Assembly: GCA_001600875.1 (NCBI GenBank)
Contig: BCLD01000020.1
Span: forward strand, 8,900 to 72,899
Source of the DNA: Solicoccozyma terricola
Taxonomy: Eukaryota; Basidiomycota; Tremellomycetes; Filobasidiales; Piskurozymaceae
Direction: 5' to 3'
Length of the DNA stretch: 64,000 nt
Part shown: one piece after another, positions 19,573-31,622 of the stretch
How the letters are laid out: every line of letters starts with the position of its first letter
How positions within the stretch are numbered: the first letter of the stretch is position 1
Translations under genes and position numbers: made by a program
Notes under the pieces: generated by a model
Database searches by the model: none
Seen by the model: only the letters and a program-made list of their open reading frames with translations
What the model was told of the DNA's origin: nothing

Positions 19573-21581
19573 ATGATCAGCGTCGGAGGACTCATTCGAA
19601 ACAAGAGTGGTGGCAGTATGTCATGTTCCAAGGCAAAGACCGACAGTGAGCTTGATATTGAGATGCCGTTCAGGAGCTGAACTGTTGTTTTACAAACGAA
19701 GGAAACCCCTCTGGCACGCTCCAGCATTCGAAAGCCGCAACACGATCGGCAGCAGTACGGAAAATGAAGATTGAGAAAGATATTTCATGGCAAAATAGTA
19801 GGAACGAGATGTCAAGATTGCCGGAGCACTCTCAGTGACGAATGGAGAAGTATTGACTCTTGATGAGAAAATCGATGCGGTGTACTGGATGAGGTACGTC
19901 AATGTTCTGAAATCTCCGCTGGAAAGTGTTAGTAATCTGCTCCTCGTCGCCTTGTATAGTTTTCCGATACAGTACCCGAGGAAGAGCATCATCAAGTCAT
20001 CATTCCGGAAATCACCGAAGCTATTTATTGGCCGCATGTCTCGAGCTAAACGAATCGAGGTTTACCGTGCCCATCGAGGACCCTCGTACCTCCTGCACGA
20101 AGGATACTACAGGTTCAGTATCATACCGCCGATAACGAAGAATGCAGACGGTGAAAGAGGGTAAGAATCCGAGATGAGTCAACGGGAAGGAGACCAGACC
20201 TTTGAACAGGATGTGGATGTGGGAAGGGGAGGGAGGTGAAGGAGCGTGGAGAGTAGAGGAACGGACATGCATGATTTCATCTGATGTCCGTTGTTATGAT
20301 ATTGCTTTGTTATCATCCATCATCACCATCATCGACCAGGCGTCATCTTCAATCCCACATGATATTCCACATCACTGCGGTTGTGCACTAGTACACATCC
20401 TCCACCGCTGCACGTATCCTTTTACGCGACACAGCAGCATAGCCAATTAGGTAAGTGATTCGCACACACAGTGATTCGCGTCTCTTGTTTAAATCATTCC
20501 ACAATCCGATTCACCCCATACTTCAGCGAATCAAACAGCGATAATGAAGATCTTAACATATCCCGGCTATCTATATCGACGTGTCAATTATAACGCCTTT
20601 GAATTCAGGAGCGAGTTCGACTGTTGATAGTAGTAGTCAGAAGAGTACTAATGATTCTGTATCTCAGGTGGGTATTTATGACTCTTCCTTCGACCTCTCT
20701 CTCCCCTTGTTCCCTCTTTGTCATTATTGCTAACCTACGCTTTTCCTTGCATCGCATAGAGATGGCGGTCAATCCTCAATGGTGGTCCAGGTCCTCGACC
20801 GGACATCGTGATTTCACCTTCTGGGAGATCTCCTCCAATCACACCGAAGGAACATCGTGAGATGACGAGTGTGTCGACTCCCGAAACTTCGAACATGGAG
20901 ACAGGAATAGATGAGATGGGAGGTGGAGGTGTAGGGTCGGAGATTGAGATGTCGCTGCAGAATGGGTCGGGTGGGATGAATGGCAACGGTATTGGAAAGA
21001 GTGTGAATAGGACAAGGACTGTGAATCCTTCGATTGGGAGGATGGAAGATCTTAACGAGAAGAATGGAGACTCCACGAAACAAATCGAAAGAGAAAGCAT
21101 TGAACATCCAACCAAGACGTCCAAGAACGACGGTAACGCTCGAATCCTCTCACTGGCAGAACGAACAACAGCTATTCTTCAACCGCAAATCCAAAAACCT
21201 TCCCTATCCTCCGTGTCAACATCTACTCCCGGTCAACCCCGCAAATCCACTCCTACATCCGTTCAGCGCAAGGACGTCCCTAGATCAACAACGGCTCAAC
21301 CTCCACCGGAACGAAGTAATAAACGAAAAGCTACGGATAGCGTTGAACGACCACAGACTCCTGAGGATGGGACGTCGACAATTCGAATTTCTCCGAGGAG
21401 TGCGGCGAATAGGGCTGCCTCTGTTGATAAAGGGAAGCAAAAACACAAACAGGAGGAACCGTCTCCTGTTACCTGTTACGATGACCACACCCGCAAAGTC
21501 CATCTCACATTTCTCAAGCACAAGTCGGATGCGTCCATGGCCATGAAAGACTATATCGCGCTGGCCGAACGACAAAACTAA
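19573..21581 (+). CDS. Uncharacterised multi-exon gene, serine/threonine-rich C-terminal part, 3' end lost
   Basis: The best-supported part is a long exon from about 20761 to 21581, preceded by a GTGGGT...GCATAG intron (about 20668-20760) and an exon ending S-T-N-D-S-V-S-Q. The encoded region is rich in S, T, P, N and K, with basic patches and no recognised domain; it looks disordered. Upstream, an exon from about 19801 with a D-E-K-I-D-A-V-Y-W-M segment, and an ATG at 19573 after a CT-rich leader, may be earlier exons of the same gene, but I cannot connect them firmly. The stop codon falls inside the first telomere-like repeat unit at 21579, so the true C-terminus is probably missing. Confidence 0.35.
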
Positions 21582-21640
21582 CCCTAACCCCAACCCCAAC
21601 CCCAACCCCATCCCAACCCTAACCCCAACCCCAACCCCCT
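21579..21640. repeat. Interstitial telomere-like tract
   Basis: About 62 bp of CTAACCC, CTAACCCC and AACCCC units on the plus strand (G-rich strand GGGGTT/GGGGTTAG). The C-rich strand reads 5'->3' in plus direction, the orientation of a left chromosome end whose subtelomere would be the sequence to the right. Confidence 0.8.
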
Positions 21641-21648
21641 GTACGCAG

Positions 21649-21773
21649 GTGGCGTTCCAGTACTGGATGATCAACACATGGACTAGTCTAGACTTGTTCA
21701 AACGACAGCTGAATGCCAAATTCGAATGCTCTGACTCGGGAGCAGTGGGATGCTTCCTTGGTTTCAATGTGCA
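21649..21773 (+). mobile_element. copia reverse-transcriptase core fragment
   Basis: The plus frame shows F-K-R-Q-L-N-A-K-F-E-C-S-D-S-G-A-V-G-C-F-L-G, matching the copia RT region (F-x-M-x-D-x-G-x-x-x-x-F-L-G) downstream of the YVDD box. It is sandwiched between the telomere-like tract and the NLR stop codon. Confidence 0.6.
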
Positions 21774-24700
21774 TCAAATCTCACTTCTCGCCACGGCATT
21801 GGTGTTGCGACGTCTGAAAAGTGACTTCGCCCCGACCAAGAACCTTGCTCTCGTCCCATAGGTTCTTGAGTTGCTACAGGCCAGATCTCGCAGGCGGCTG
21901 ACGCAGTGTGCCTTCCCCTGCATGTCGCTGACCTGCTCGAACAGGCGAATAGCCTCCTGGAACCTCGCTGTCGCCTCGTCATACTTTGAATGGAAAAGAG
22001 CCACCTCACCAAGACACCTGATGCAGTGTGCCTTACCCTGCATGTCGTTAACCCGCTCATACAGGTGAATAGCCTCTTGAAACCTCGCCGTTGCCTCGTC
22101 GTGCTTTGACTGTAGACGAGCCACCTCGCCCAAGCCTATGGTACAGTGTGCCTTGCCCTGCAAGTCGCTGACCTGCTCGCACAGGTGAATAGCCTCCTGG
22201 AACCTCGCCGTCGCCTCGTCGTGCTTTGACCGGCAAAGCGCCTCCTCGCCCAGGACCCTGATGCAGTGTGCTTTGCCCCGTATGTCATTGACCACCTCGA
22301 ACAGGCGAATAGCCTCCTGGAATCTCGGTGTCGCCTCGTCATACTTTGAATGGAAAAGAGCCACCTCGCCAAGACACTTGATGCAGTCTGCCTTGCCCTG
22401 CATGTCATTGACCTGCTCGAACAGGCAAATGGCTTCCTGATACCTCGCCATCGCATCATCGTACTTTGACTGTCGATGATCCACCTCGGCCAGGTCCTTG
22501 ATGCAGTGTGCTTTGCCATGCATGTCGTTGACCACCTCGTACAGGCGAATAGCCTCCTGAAACCCGGCTGTCGCCTCTTCATACCTTGAATGGAAAACAG
22601 CCAACTCGCCAAGACACCTGATACAATGTGCCTTGCCCAGCCTGTCGTTAACCTTCTCGAACATGAGAATAGCCTCTTGGAAGCTCATGGTTGCCTCGTT
22701 GTGCTTGAACTGGAGAACAGCCACCACTCCCAGGGCAGTGATGCACTGTGCCTTTCCCCGAATGTCGCTGAACTGCTCGAACAGAGGAATAGCTTCCTGG
22801 AACCTCGCCATTGCTTCGTCGTACTTTGACTGTCGACGAGCCACCTCGCCAAGACTCTGGATACAGCGTGTCTTGCCCCACATGTCGTTGTCCATCTCGT
22901 ACAGGTGAATAGCCTCTTGGAACCTCGCGGTTGCCTCATCATACCTTGAATGGAAAAGAGCCACGTCGCCAAGACACCAGATGCAGTGTGCCTTGCCGTG
23001 AATGTGGCTGACCCGCTCGAACAAGTGACTAGCCTCTTGAAACCTGGCTGTTGCCTCGTCGTGCTTTGACTGTAGACGAGCCACCTCGCCCAAGTTTCGG
23101 GTGCAGTGTGCCTTGTCCTGCATGTCATTGACCTGCTCGTACATGCGAATAGCCTCCTGAAACCTCGCCGTCGCCTCGTCATACTTTGACTGGAAAAGAG
23201 CCGCCCGGCCCAGTCCGTTGATGCAATTTGCCTTGTCCCACATGTCGTTGTCCACCTCGCACAGGCGAATAGCCTCTTGGTACCTCGCTGCCGCCTCGTC
23301 GTAGTTGCACTGTCGCTGAGCCACACGACCAAGAACACCATGTACTATGATAGTGCTTTTCACATCGCTCGGCTTCGAAACGAAGTCGCGCAGTCCTTTT
23401 GTCAAAACAGGGAGAGCAATTCCAGTGCTTTCCAAGAAACCGCCTAGTATCCTTGCGGAATTAACGGCTTGTTCCTGTTCCGATTTGATGCTGAGTGCAC
23501 GAACAGTGACAGCTTCCAAATTGTGGATCTCAGGCCGCAGACTATGCCATAGCGCGCTTGACTCCGAGCCTGTGGCCATGTTCAGGTAATACTTGATGAG
23601 TCGTTGGTAGTCTTCCGTCTCCGGTACAAGTATATCCTGAACATAGTCCCGAATGGGAGCTAAGACCTGCAGACGACCACTGGGATGTTCCGACGCACCG
23701 CCCGGGGAGTTGCCGTGTACTGAAGACTGGTAAGCAACCGAAGAGATGTGGGCCAGCGACAGTAGTAGCAGGGCCATTTCTGGGCGATCATCTTCCCGGG
23801 ATAGGCTGGTAGAAGGAAGAAGACCTTCGAGATCGTCCATTGATGCCCCATCCGGCAGAAGCGACAGCAGAGATAAAAGGATGCGCGCGGGAGAGTTACT
23901 GGCCATCATAGGGCGATCCAACGAGAGCTGGATAGATGCCTCCAGACTCAGCAACCTCGCACCGGACGTGCCATTCTTGTATCGAACATCCTTCACCATC
24001 GCCGTACGACGCCTGTCCCATTCCTGCCAAAGATACTGAAGGTTGGATTGTGTCTGGGCCAGTTTAGCAAGGAGGACGATTGCAAGGGGAAGGCACTCCA
24101 CTGCACCGAGAATCTTGTCCAAGAAAGGGTCGCTGGCGTGGTTCAAGTTTCCGCTGAGCGCGATAAAAACCTTCCTCGCTGACTCTGCACCGAGCGGGCC
24201 CAGCGGCTTCTCATGCCATCTACCCCAGGGAGTGATGGTTCCTCGTATGGTTACGACGAGCCTCAGCTTTGGCAAGGCAAAGAACCGCTGAAAGAGTTGG
24301 TCTAGGGCTGTCCCACTACCATCCCACAGAGTTTCAAGATTGTCCAAAATGAGGACGGAGGGTTGCCGGGAGAAAAAACCCACCACGATATCGTCGGCGT
24401 GGCCTCGAGACACTTCCAATTGGAGGTTTGTTGCGATTATGCTGATAAGTTGGCCGACCGCATCCTCTATAGATGATCCAGGCGGCCCCGGTCCTTGTGA
24501 ACTCGCGGTGGCACTGTCACACGGGATGAAGAAACGGAAGGCGCCGTAGGCTTCCTCCACACTCCGGTGATGGAGGACAGCGGTCGCCACTGCCGATTTT
24601 CCGATGCCTCCCGTACCGAGAATCGCTATTCCAACGGCAGGCGTGCTCAGAAGCACGTGCACAATGTCGTTGACCTCATCCTCGCGTCCCAAAAAGGGGA

Positions 24701-25947
24701 CAGGGAAGGGTGGGAGATCTTTGGGCATACCTCTGGGTCCAGGTTGAAAACGCGTGGACGATCATAAGCACGGAAGACCAAAGACGCACGTAACAAAGGA
24801 AGTATGGCTCACTTCACCTCTTCTTGATTAGCATCCCGTACCGCGTTTCGAAGAGCAATTATGTTCTGGTTCGCCTGCATCGAGCCACACGCAAGGCAGA
24901 GGGAAGGATACGGTCAGCACCAGTGAGTCCCCCAACAAGTCCCGACAAGGGATGCATGCCTACCGGGTGCGTGATTGCGGCTACGCAGTCGCCGAGCTTG
25001 ACTTGGTCTTCGCGGACGTAAGCATGAGCCCGCTGGGCGACGTCGTCGACCTTCGCCCACTCGTCCAGGCCAATGGAAGCGAGGTCGGTCGGAGGATCGA
25101 AGCGGAAGTAAATGCGCTTCTGCATGCCGCCGAAACGTCTGTCTATGCTCATGTGGACCGCCTTACAGCTGGTTGAAGTGTCCAACAACTTCCTGGCAAG
25201 AGCGAGTTTGTTGCCTTCGAAGTGGACGTATGGCGAGATGCCCGTGCCGATGGACACGATGCAACCTATCCTTCGATCGGGACCCCAGATCTGCTGAGCT
25301 TCGTCGAGAGCAAGGTTAGTCGGGTTGTTGTACCCCAGTCCGCCATCGAGATACTCGACTCGAAGGCCATGTCTGATCTGGACCTTTGCAGGTGGAAAAA
25401 AAGTGGTCGCAGCAGATGTGGCCCTTGCAGCGTTCAAGACGGCGCAGTCATAAGGAGGCACATCCGTCATGTAGGTCCTCAGTAGGTCGGGGAGGCTTGC
25501 GGAGTCCACCAGCTTGATTGCCACGACTGCCACCCGACACTTTGGCTTGGTCTCAGGGTCCGCAAGCTTTGCTTCTCCCGCAATTTTCCGAATGGCGGCT
25601 TCGAGCTTCTCGGCCGAGTACCGAGGCGCGGTCGAAACCGGATTTGCCTTGCTCAGCCACGACCTGGTCTCTATACCAAAGACCTCCTTGGCGAAACCCT
25701 CGTATGCATCGATGGCCTTGTCCACCGACATCTTGAGGCGTCCCAGCATGAGGGCGATGAGCCCGCCTGTCGACGTACCGACAATGAGGTCGAACCACTC
25801 GCACGGCAGAGGCGTCTTCATGAGTTTCTCCTGTACCATGATGCGCTCCATGAGGTCTTGTAGAACGAAAAGCGAGGCGAGTCCACGGATCCCGCCACCG
25901 TCGAAAGAGAGGATGCGCAGCGGACGGTGAGTGGCGGAGGCATCCAT
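21774..25947 (-). CDS. NLR-like protein: patatin - NB-ARC - TPR
   Basis: Three exons (25947-24964, 24874-24813, 24732-21774) with GTAGGC...TGCAG and GTGAGC...CCAG introns keep frame to give 1334 residues. Residues 1-328 form the PNPLA effector (DGGGIRG, GTSTGG, DGG). NB-ARC follows: P-loop GTGGIGKSA at about residue 386, Walker-B-like V-L-I-L-D-N-L, a V-V-T-I-R-G sensor segment and an L-P-L-A motif. The C-terminus is an array of 12 TPR units of 40 residues. Known fungal NLR-like proteins of this layout act in non-self recognition or cell death, with TPRs as sensor and patatin as membrane-lipid effector; the role here is inferred. An in-frame ATG at 26079 is an alternative start, but 25947 matches the paralogue. 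The C-terminus after repeat 12 runs into retroelement sequence, so the natural end may be lost. Confidence 0.9.
21872..23318 (-). repeat. 120-bp tandem repeat array encoding 12 TPR units
   Basis: Twelve consecutive 120-bp units, each encoding one 40-residue TPR around F-Q-E-A-I-x-L and G-K-A-H-C-I-x-x-L-G-E-V-A. Units alternate between Q-S-K-H/Y-D-E-A and H-S-K/R-Y-D-E-A types, suggesting expansion in pairs. High mutual identity means recent expansion or gene conversion. Confidence 0.95.
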
Positions 25948-26570
25948 CTTGGGCACACGAGAGCTGGGTTGACCAGCGGCGTGGCGAATGACGGGCAGTA
26001 GCGGGACGTCGATTGGGAAGCCAATTGGCGAGCAGGATGACAACGTCACTTGGTGCTGCTGAAGACCTATCCCAATCATCAGCAGCGAAAGCGTGCGAAG
26101 GGCAATAAGGAAGAAACAGCTTACGACGCTTGTGTGGACCGTGGGTGAGGCGTAGACTTAGTGAGGGGTCCAGATGAACGCTTACCGACTTGCAAATTGA
26201 TGACAAATTGGCCTACCGACGGGGGAACACACAATTTTGAAGCTTAAGGCAGCCAAGCGAAATTTCGAGGTAAATCGTGGCCAAACAAGGCACCTCGAGA
26301 ACGATGGCGGTGGCTTTATGTATCGTGCGGCTGTCTACCGCCCATGCGGATGAAAATGCGGAAACAACCTCATGGAAACAGCGGATGATCAGCTGACGAT
26401 CCTGTCGGGAACAAACGAACAAGAGTGGTATTTCAGAAATCTCTGACCTGGGACGCTCTGGACTTAGGTGCAACAGTGGCCGCTCCTCCACCTGAACGGA
26501 TCGTTCCCCATGCAGCCATGGGCTATTTGACTCGTCCTGCGGTGACAATCAGAGCTAAGTAGAGGTACTA
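25948..26570. other. Divergent intergenic region
   Basis: Separates the NLR start (minus) from the MFS fragment (plus). It should contain the NLR promoter; I see no specific element. Confidence 0.5.
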
Positions 26571-27984
26571 ATGGAGAAGCCTTCCCGAGTTCGGGCCTTC
26601 TTGACTGGTTTTGATGGTGCCCTTGCGTCGGCGAAATGGTCGGAACTCTTCACTGGAGTCAACGGGGTGTGTTTGCTAGGTTTCGTGATCAGCAGATTGC
26701 CCACGGCCGCTGACTTCAATTATTTGGCTGCGCTTAACAGAAGCGGACCCTCGGTTCAGCAATCCCCATCATGTTCCAGCACTTCGTCGGCGTGCCCATC
26801 TTCTTCTCTTACCTCACTTGTAAGTGTGCGGCTGTCTGATCTGCGTTTACACCATGAATCGGAGCTGAATGCAACACTCCCGCCATTGCAGACTTCTTCC
26901 AACGAGACGGTCTGCAGGATCCTTTCCTCTCCACCATCATCGTCTTGTGAGCATACCTACGGCATTCCATGAAATATCATGCTAACTAATTCAATCATGA
27001 CAGTGTGCTGTTGATTGTCTTCATCATCGTCTCATTCTTCACCACTGAGAAAGTTGGAAGGTGAGTCGATGGGAAAGACAATGTCGCAACCTCTTGCTCA
27101 TCTTCTCATGTCTCAACTTATCAGGCGTCCCCTCATGTTGTGGGGAGGAGTGGTCATGTTTTTGACCAATCTTGGCTTGGGATTGAGCGGATCCTTCAAG
27201 GTTACGTCTTCTACCCAAAATGCGGCGCTGGCCGTCACCTGCATCTGGGGTAAGGCGAGGTTTCGATGTTACCGATTGCTTCGACACCATGCTGACAAGT
27301 CACTCTGTATTTACAGTCGTCGCTGTACGTTCCTTGCCGGTTGTCGATCATGTCCTGTTCGAGTCGGTATACTGACAATATCTTGCGATCGCAATTTCGT
27401 AGTATGCCTCGTCTGCCGCACCCATGGGCTTCGTCATGGCTGCCGAGGTTTCCAGTCCTCGTCTCAGGAGCAAGACTACGGGGCTTGCCATTGGGGCTTA
27501 CGGAGCACTCAAGTAAGTCTCCTCGACATTTCCTTTCTTAGCTATGCTTGGGGGACTTGCACGCACTGTAGCTTGATCTTCCAATACACCGTGCCGCTCA
27601 TGTTGGCGACCGATGGAGCGGACCTGGGTGTCAAGGCTGCGTGAGTCTGTGCCTTGTCTTGCTCGTCGATGACCGCTCCTGACGTCATGACATATCCAGG
27701 TACATCTTCGCTGGTACGTCGCTGCTCGGTCTCGTCTTGTTCTACATCTACGTGCCTGAGACCCCTGGACGTACCTTCTTGGAAATGGACGAGCTTTATC
27801 AGAGGTACGTCTATGAAATGCATTGTTGCGCAGTACAAAGCATCTGATCGTTATCCGCTTCGACTATAATAGGCGCGTTCCTCCTCGAAAGTTCGCCAAC
27901 GTAGAAACCATGACCGAGAAGTTGCATCTCAAGCAGCATAAAGGTGCGAAGCAGCAGGCTTTCCCCACCAATGTAGAGATGTGA
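26571..27984 (+). pseudogene. MFS sugar-transporter, N-terminal half missing
   Basis: Ten exons with canonical introns encode the central loop and last six membrane segments of a Sugar_tr-type transporter. The exons are 26571-26666, 26741-26819, 26892-26946, 27004-27060, 27125-27249, 27317-27324 (8-nt microexon), 27403-27512, 27572-27640, 27700-27804 and 27873-27984. Marks are F-Q-H-F-V-G-V-P-I-F, K-V-G-R-R-P-L, A-A-E-V-S-S-P-R-L-R and the P-E-T-P-G-R-T-F-L-E signature. The first six helices are absent: the ATG at 26571 starts just before the central loop. All exons kept frame, so truncation is recent, or a half-size protein is made. Confidence 0.8.
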
Positions 27985-28624
27985 CTGTGACTGTGAGGCT
28001 GGGGTCATCGCCGTACCGTTGTCCAATCAGAATTTCGAGTGTTTCTAGGATCGCAGGTTCTATACACACATCAATGATGTTATATTGTGCTGATTGGCGA
28101 ATGTGGTTGTGTGTTGCTCTGGTCGCCGGCGACATAGCCTGAGCGCTCTCGTCTTGTAGTGTAGAGAAGCAAGCAGGGTCTGACAACTAAGTATCCATGC
28201 AGGTAAACTAAATGGGACGTGCAGTCACGAGAAGTTGCACCAGCATCCACGTGAGCCATCCACGTGAGCTGAGGAGTCTGTGGTCTAAATTTAAGGAACA
28301 TTCTTGGCGGGCGTCAGGTGACGCTTGTGGGATCCGTTTTCGCCGTCCGCATTTGTCACGTGAGAAATCAGGTTGTCAACGTCAAGGGGTTCAGCCCGCT
28401 ACGTAGGTTGTCCGGGACTTGAGCTGGTCGCCGTCCTGTTTTGACCGGATTGCTGCGTCTCGATGTCAGATGCGAACTGTTGCGGTGGCGGAATCATCTG
28501 CGACAAAGGGGGATTCAATTAGAGACACTGGTTGCAAACCGCCTGGACGACCCATCCCCGATGAAGGCCTCCATCACGGAGTTGTTTCGCACAAGGATGG
28601 TCGCGAAGAAATCTGGTCCATCAT
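27985..28624. other. No recognisable gene
   Basis: 3' region of the transporter fragment and spacer before the solo LTR; no motif seen. Confidence 0.45.
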
Positions 28625-28888
28625 TGTTGAGAATAAAGGGGTGGCAAAACTGGGAATAATATTCCGTGAAGTCTTCTACTACATCTCTAGCTGGATCACC
28701 CGAGTATTATGTAGTCCCAGACGAGGTTCCCTCTGCCACTCTTGCATCCTGCCGTATACTGATGCATTCTAGACTGATCCAGACTTGCTGACAGCGATAC
28801 AGCTTGCTGGCAGTGTTACGGACACGCGTCTGTACTTGCTGACAGTCTGACGGACACGTGCCGCGTCCGTAGAAGCCCTATCTCAACA
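28625..28888 (-). mobile_element. Solo LTR, family 1, copy 3, with internal expansion
   Basis: The minus strand starts TGTTGAGATAGGGC and ends TTCTCAACA. It is about 57 bp longer than copy 1 because a motif built on CTTGCTGACAGT and ACGGACACG is present three times instead of once. No target-site duplication is obvious. Confidence 0.75.
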
Positions 28889-29436
28889 GGATCGCAGCAC
28901 TCAAGGCAGCAGAAACGGGACAAGACAAGATGAGATTAATGTCCAATTATGGTCTGAACCATGTCAGACATTATAAAGGGCGATGCGAACCTATACCAAT
29001 CAAAAAGGTTGGGTCTTTTACATGTGGATGCTCTGGTCAGGTGGCAGTGTTGCTTTTGGAACCTAACCACAGCCGCCCAAGTCAATTGCGGTTCTGCAGC
29101 TCTTTATTACAACTTTATCTGCCTCCATTCCGAGTAGAGTCTACACGTCGAAGTCTCGTTGGCTTTTCCATTCTGGATTCCGGCCCTTCAGAGCTAGGGT
29201 GAGTTTTGGTGTTGCCGAAGTTGCCACACAGTTACAGCACCACCCTTGGCACCAGGCTGTTCCACAGCTTCAAATCTTCCGGGATTTGAGCAGGAGGATA
29301 ATTGGCACCGCGTACGACCACTGCCGATGTGGTAACTAGGTGTGGTGGCTACTTGCAATGTTAGGGCTTACTTGAAAATAGTTAAACCTCAACTGGAACC
29401 GACACGACGAGTTTTTGCATTCCGTCTTTGCGGCAG
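28889..29436. other. No recognisable gene
   Basis: One open frame of 90 codons at 28930-29202 has no motif I know. Confidence 0.4.
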
Positions 29437-30389
29437 TTACACCTTGCTACCAACCTCTCTCTGATGCGTATTCACTATTGTCGCCGTTCCAGCCTCTTGA
29501 ATCGCCTCCTTCCAGCCATTGGCCTTCCATCCAGCCAGGTTCTCCCCGGGAGGGAATATTCCCAAAGCCTCCTTTTCGTGTGCTGAAAGGACCCACACGT
29601 TTTCCATCTCCGTATGCAACCTAGTCAATCTGGCGAGATTGGTGGTAGCCAAAGTAGCGTTCACGTGGAAACGTTGGTCGGGAGCCAAAGATGCGACGTG
29701 ACCAGGGCAAGAGCAAGGTGCATATAGAGCTCGGTCGTGGCCAGAGTCGGCCCCGAGGAGGATGTCTGGGCATGAAAGGCATGAGAGGGGGGAAAGGCTA
29801 GATGGAAAGAGCGTTCCTCTCACAAGTATCTGGGGATGCTGTCACGCGGGCAAGCGCAACTGTGTGTCCGGCACAATGCTGTGGGCCGCGGAATAGCTGA
29901 TCAGCACGGCAGCTAGCCCAGGCCCAACAAAGTGCACTCACACCAGGAGCATCAACAAGATACAGACTGCCATCGCCGAAAAAATCGACACCGTGAGGGA
30001 ATCCGGCAACCCTTGCCTCTCCGAGCGCTATCTCCTGGATGTCATCCCACAAGGGCAGCACCGTCTGAGCGACGTGGAAGCCCATCTGACCGCTACGTAC
30101 TCCCTCGATTGTTCCGTAGCCAATGTAGATGGGGACTTTTGAAAGTAGCGCGAGTGGATCCCCGGCATGGTCCTGCAAACAGTTCCCCTCGTCAGACACG
30201 AGACTCGCCACTTCTCACCTCACCCACCCAATGCCGATGCGATATCCACACACCCGCTAGTGCCGCCTGATCAGCAGCGCTCAACGACTTGGGGAGTGGG
30301 GCTAGACTCTGTGGGGGGATACCCTTCCACGAATCAACGATCTCCCTGTGTGAATAGCAGGGCTTGAGTTGGGGGAGTTGGGTGGGAAT
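29437..30389 (-). CDS. Metallo-beta-lactamase-fold hydrolase, 5' end incomplete
   Basis: Four exons on the minus strand (up to 30228, 30172-29942, 29878-29824, 29765-29437), all in phase with canonical introns. Splicing assembles the metal site: S-H-R-H-W | D-H-A-G-D (H-x-H-x-D-H across the first intron), then D-A-P-G | H-C-A-G-H across the second, L-L-G-A-D after the third, and A-H-E-K near the end. This is the MBL-superfamily set, closest to lactonase-like fungal members. The reading frame upstream is closed by TAA at 30392-30390 and no ATG precedes the first motif, so one or more 5' exons are missing or unrecognised. The substrate cannot be told. Confidence 0.75.
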
Positions 30390-30828
30390 TTATGCCTCGA
30401 CCCTCACTGTCGAAGCTTCAAGGGATTTTCTGGCAGGCTCAAGTCCTGCCGCGAGGAGTTTAGAGTCATAAGAACAACCGACGCATCAACCTAGCGCTGC
30501 ACTCTCACCCAAATGTACACCTTGCGGGCCTTCTTTACTACAAAACACAACACCGGCATATCAAACACCTCGTCCGACTGAGGGCAGTGATATTGCGGCG
30601 GATCGCATTGGGCAACCATCCGGTGTTGATGTACGACACCTCAACAATGGCGTCGCTAGATGGGGACGGTGGAATGGTGATATCTTCCATAGCGTGTGGA
30701 TTTGCAGCCCGATCACAGTACCACACCAACAAACTGATCGATATATGACTGTAATCAAGATACCCCGGACCCAACTACGGCTCTGGCCGTAGTACTCGGC
30801 TCCATACAACCGTGAACCGGCGTTCGGT
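30390..30828. other. No recognisable gene
   Basis: Spacer; nothing supported. Confidence 0.45.
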
Positions 30829-31300
30829 CTACTGCCACTTTTCATTACCACCGATGAAGCGATATACGACCCGACTGTCACGGTCATAGCAGCGCTTATC
30901 GTTCATCGCATCCGTGTACGCCTGTAAACCCACGTCCCCCAGCAACATCGTCGCACCGACCTCCTTGGCCGTTTGGACCGCCAGGTTGTAGTCCTTGCGC
31001 ATGAGCTGAACCCTGAAACCGGGCGCATAGTCTTTGGAAGGGGGTGCCGATTTGACCACACCTGGAACCGGCTGTTGGAGAGGGGAGCGTCAGTAATGGT
31101 GCGGACTAATGGCATGGCCGTGACATACATTACAGTGCGCTGTTGGCGAGGAGAGGCGATCGTGAGCACTCTACCACGCCACCTTCGCATGTTCCCGAAC
31201 TCACAATTCACCCAGCTCCCTCCCGTCGACACTGCCAAGATCGAGGACATGGTCTTTGGGTTGAGACCGAGACGCACTCAGAGTCAAGGAGCATGCTGAA
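30829..31300 (-). pseudogene. 3-hydroxyisobutyrate-dehydrogenase-like C-terminal fragment
   Basis: The minus strand encodes L-G-L-N-P-K-T-M and S-T-G-G-S-W, then after a spliceable intron P-V-P-G-V, G-F-R-V-Q-L-M-R-K-D and A-K-E-V-G-A. These are the C-terminal helical-domain motifs of the beta-hydroxyacid dehydrogenase family. Upstream, a partly recognisable M-L-L segment is followed by a deletion and frame loss, and the Rossmann domain is absent. Best read as a decayed gene of small-acid metabolism. Confidence 0.65.
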
Positions 31301-31622
31301 AGACTTGCCCCGCTGCAAACATCACAGATACAGGGTGAGAGCCTTGGTCAACTTGATTGCAAGGAAGATGGGCGTAAGCTTACCATTCGCTCGCCATTCC
31401 ACGCTAGGTGCTCCAATGGGATGCTAGGGACGAAATGCGTCAGCCCGTGAATACTTTCAGCCTCTGAACAACAATCACCTCAACATGAGGCCGTAGAGGT
31501 CCCTGGCCGCTCCCTGACGTTGCCGTATTGCAAAGCCGGAGTCAGGGTCGATGGCTCTCTATAGACGGCCTTGTAACCAAAGCACCGTTAGCACAAGCTT
31601 TGTTGCATATCGAGCCACTCAC

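Noticed and set aside
21872..23318. CRISPR-like or satellite array (regular 120-bp periodicity)
   Set aside because: The period is three times 40 codons and encodes TPR units in one open frame; it is part of the NLR coding sequence.
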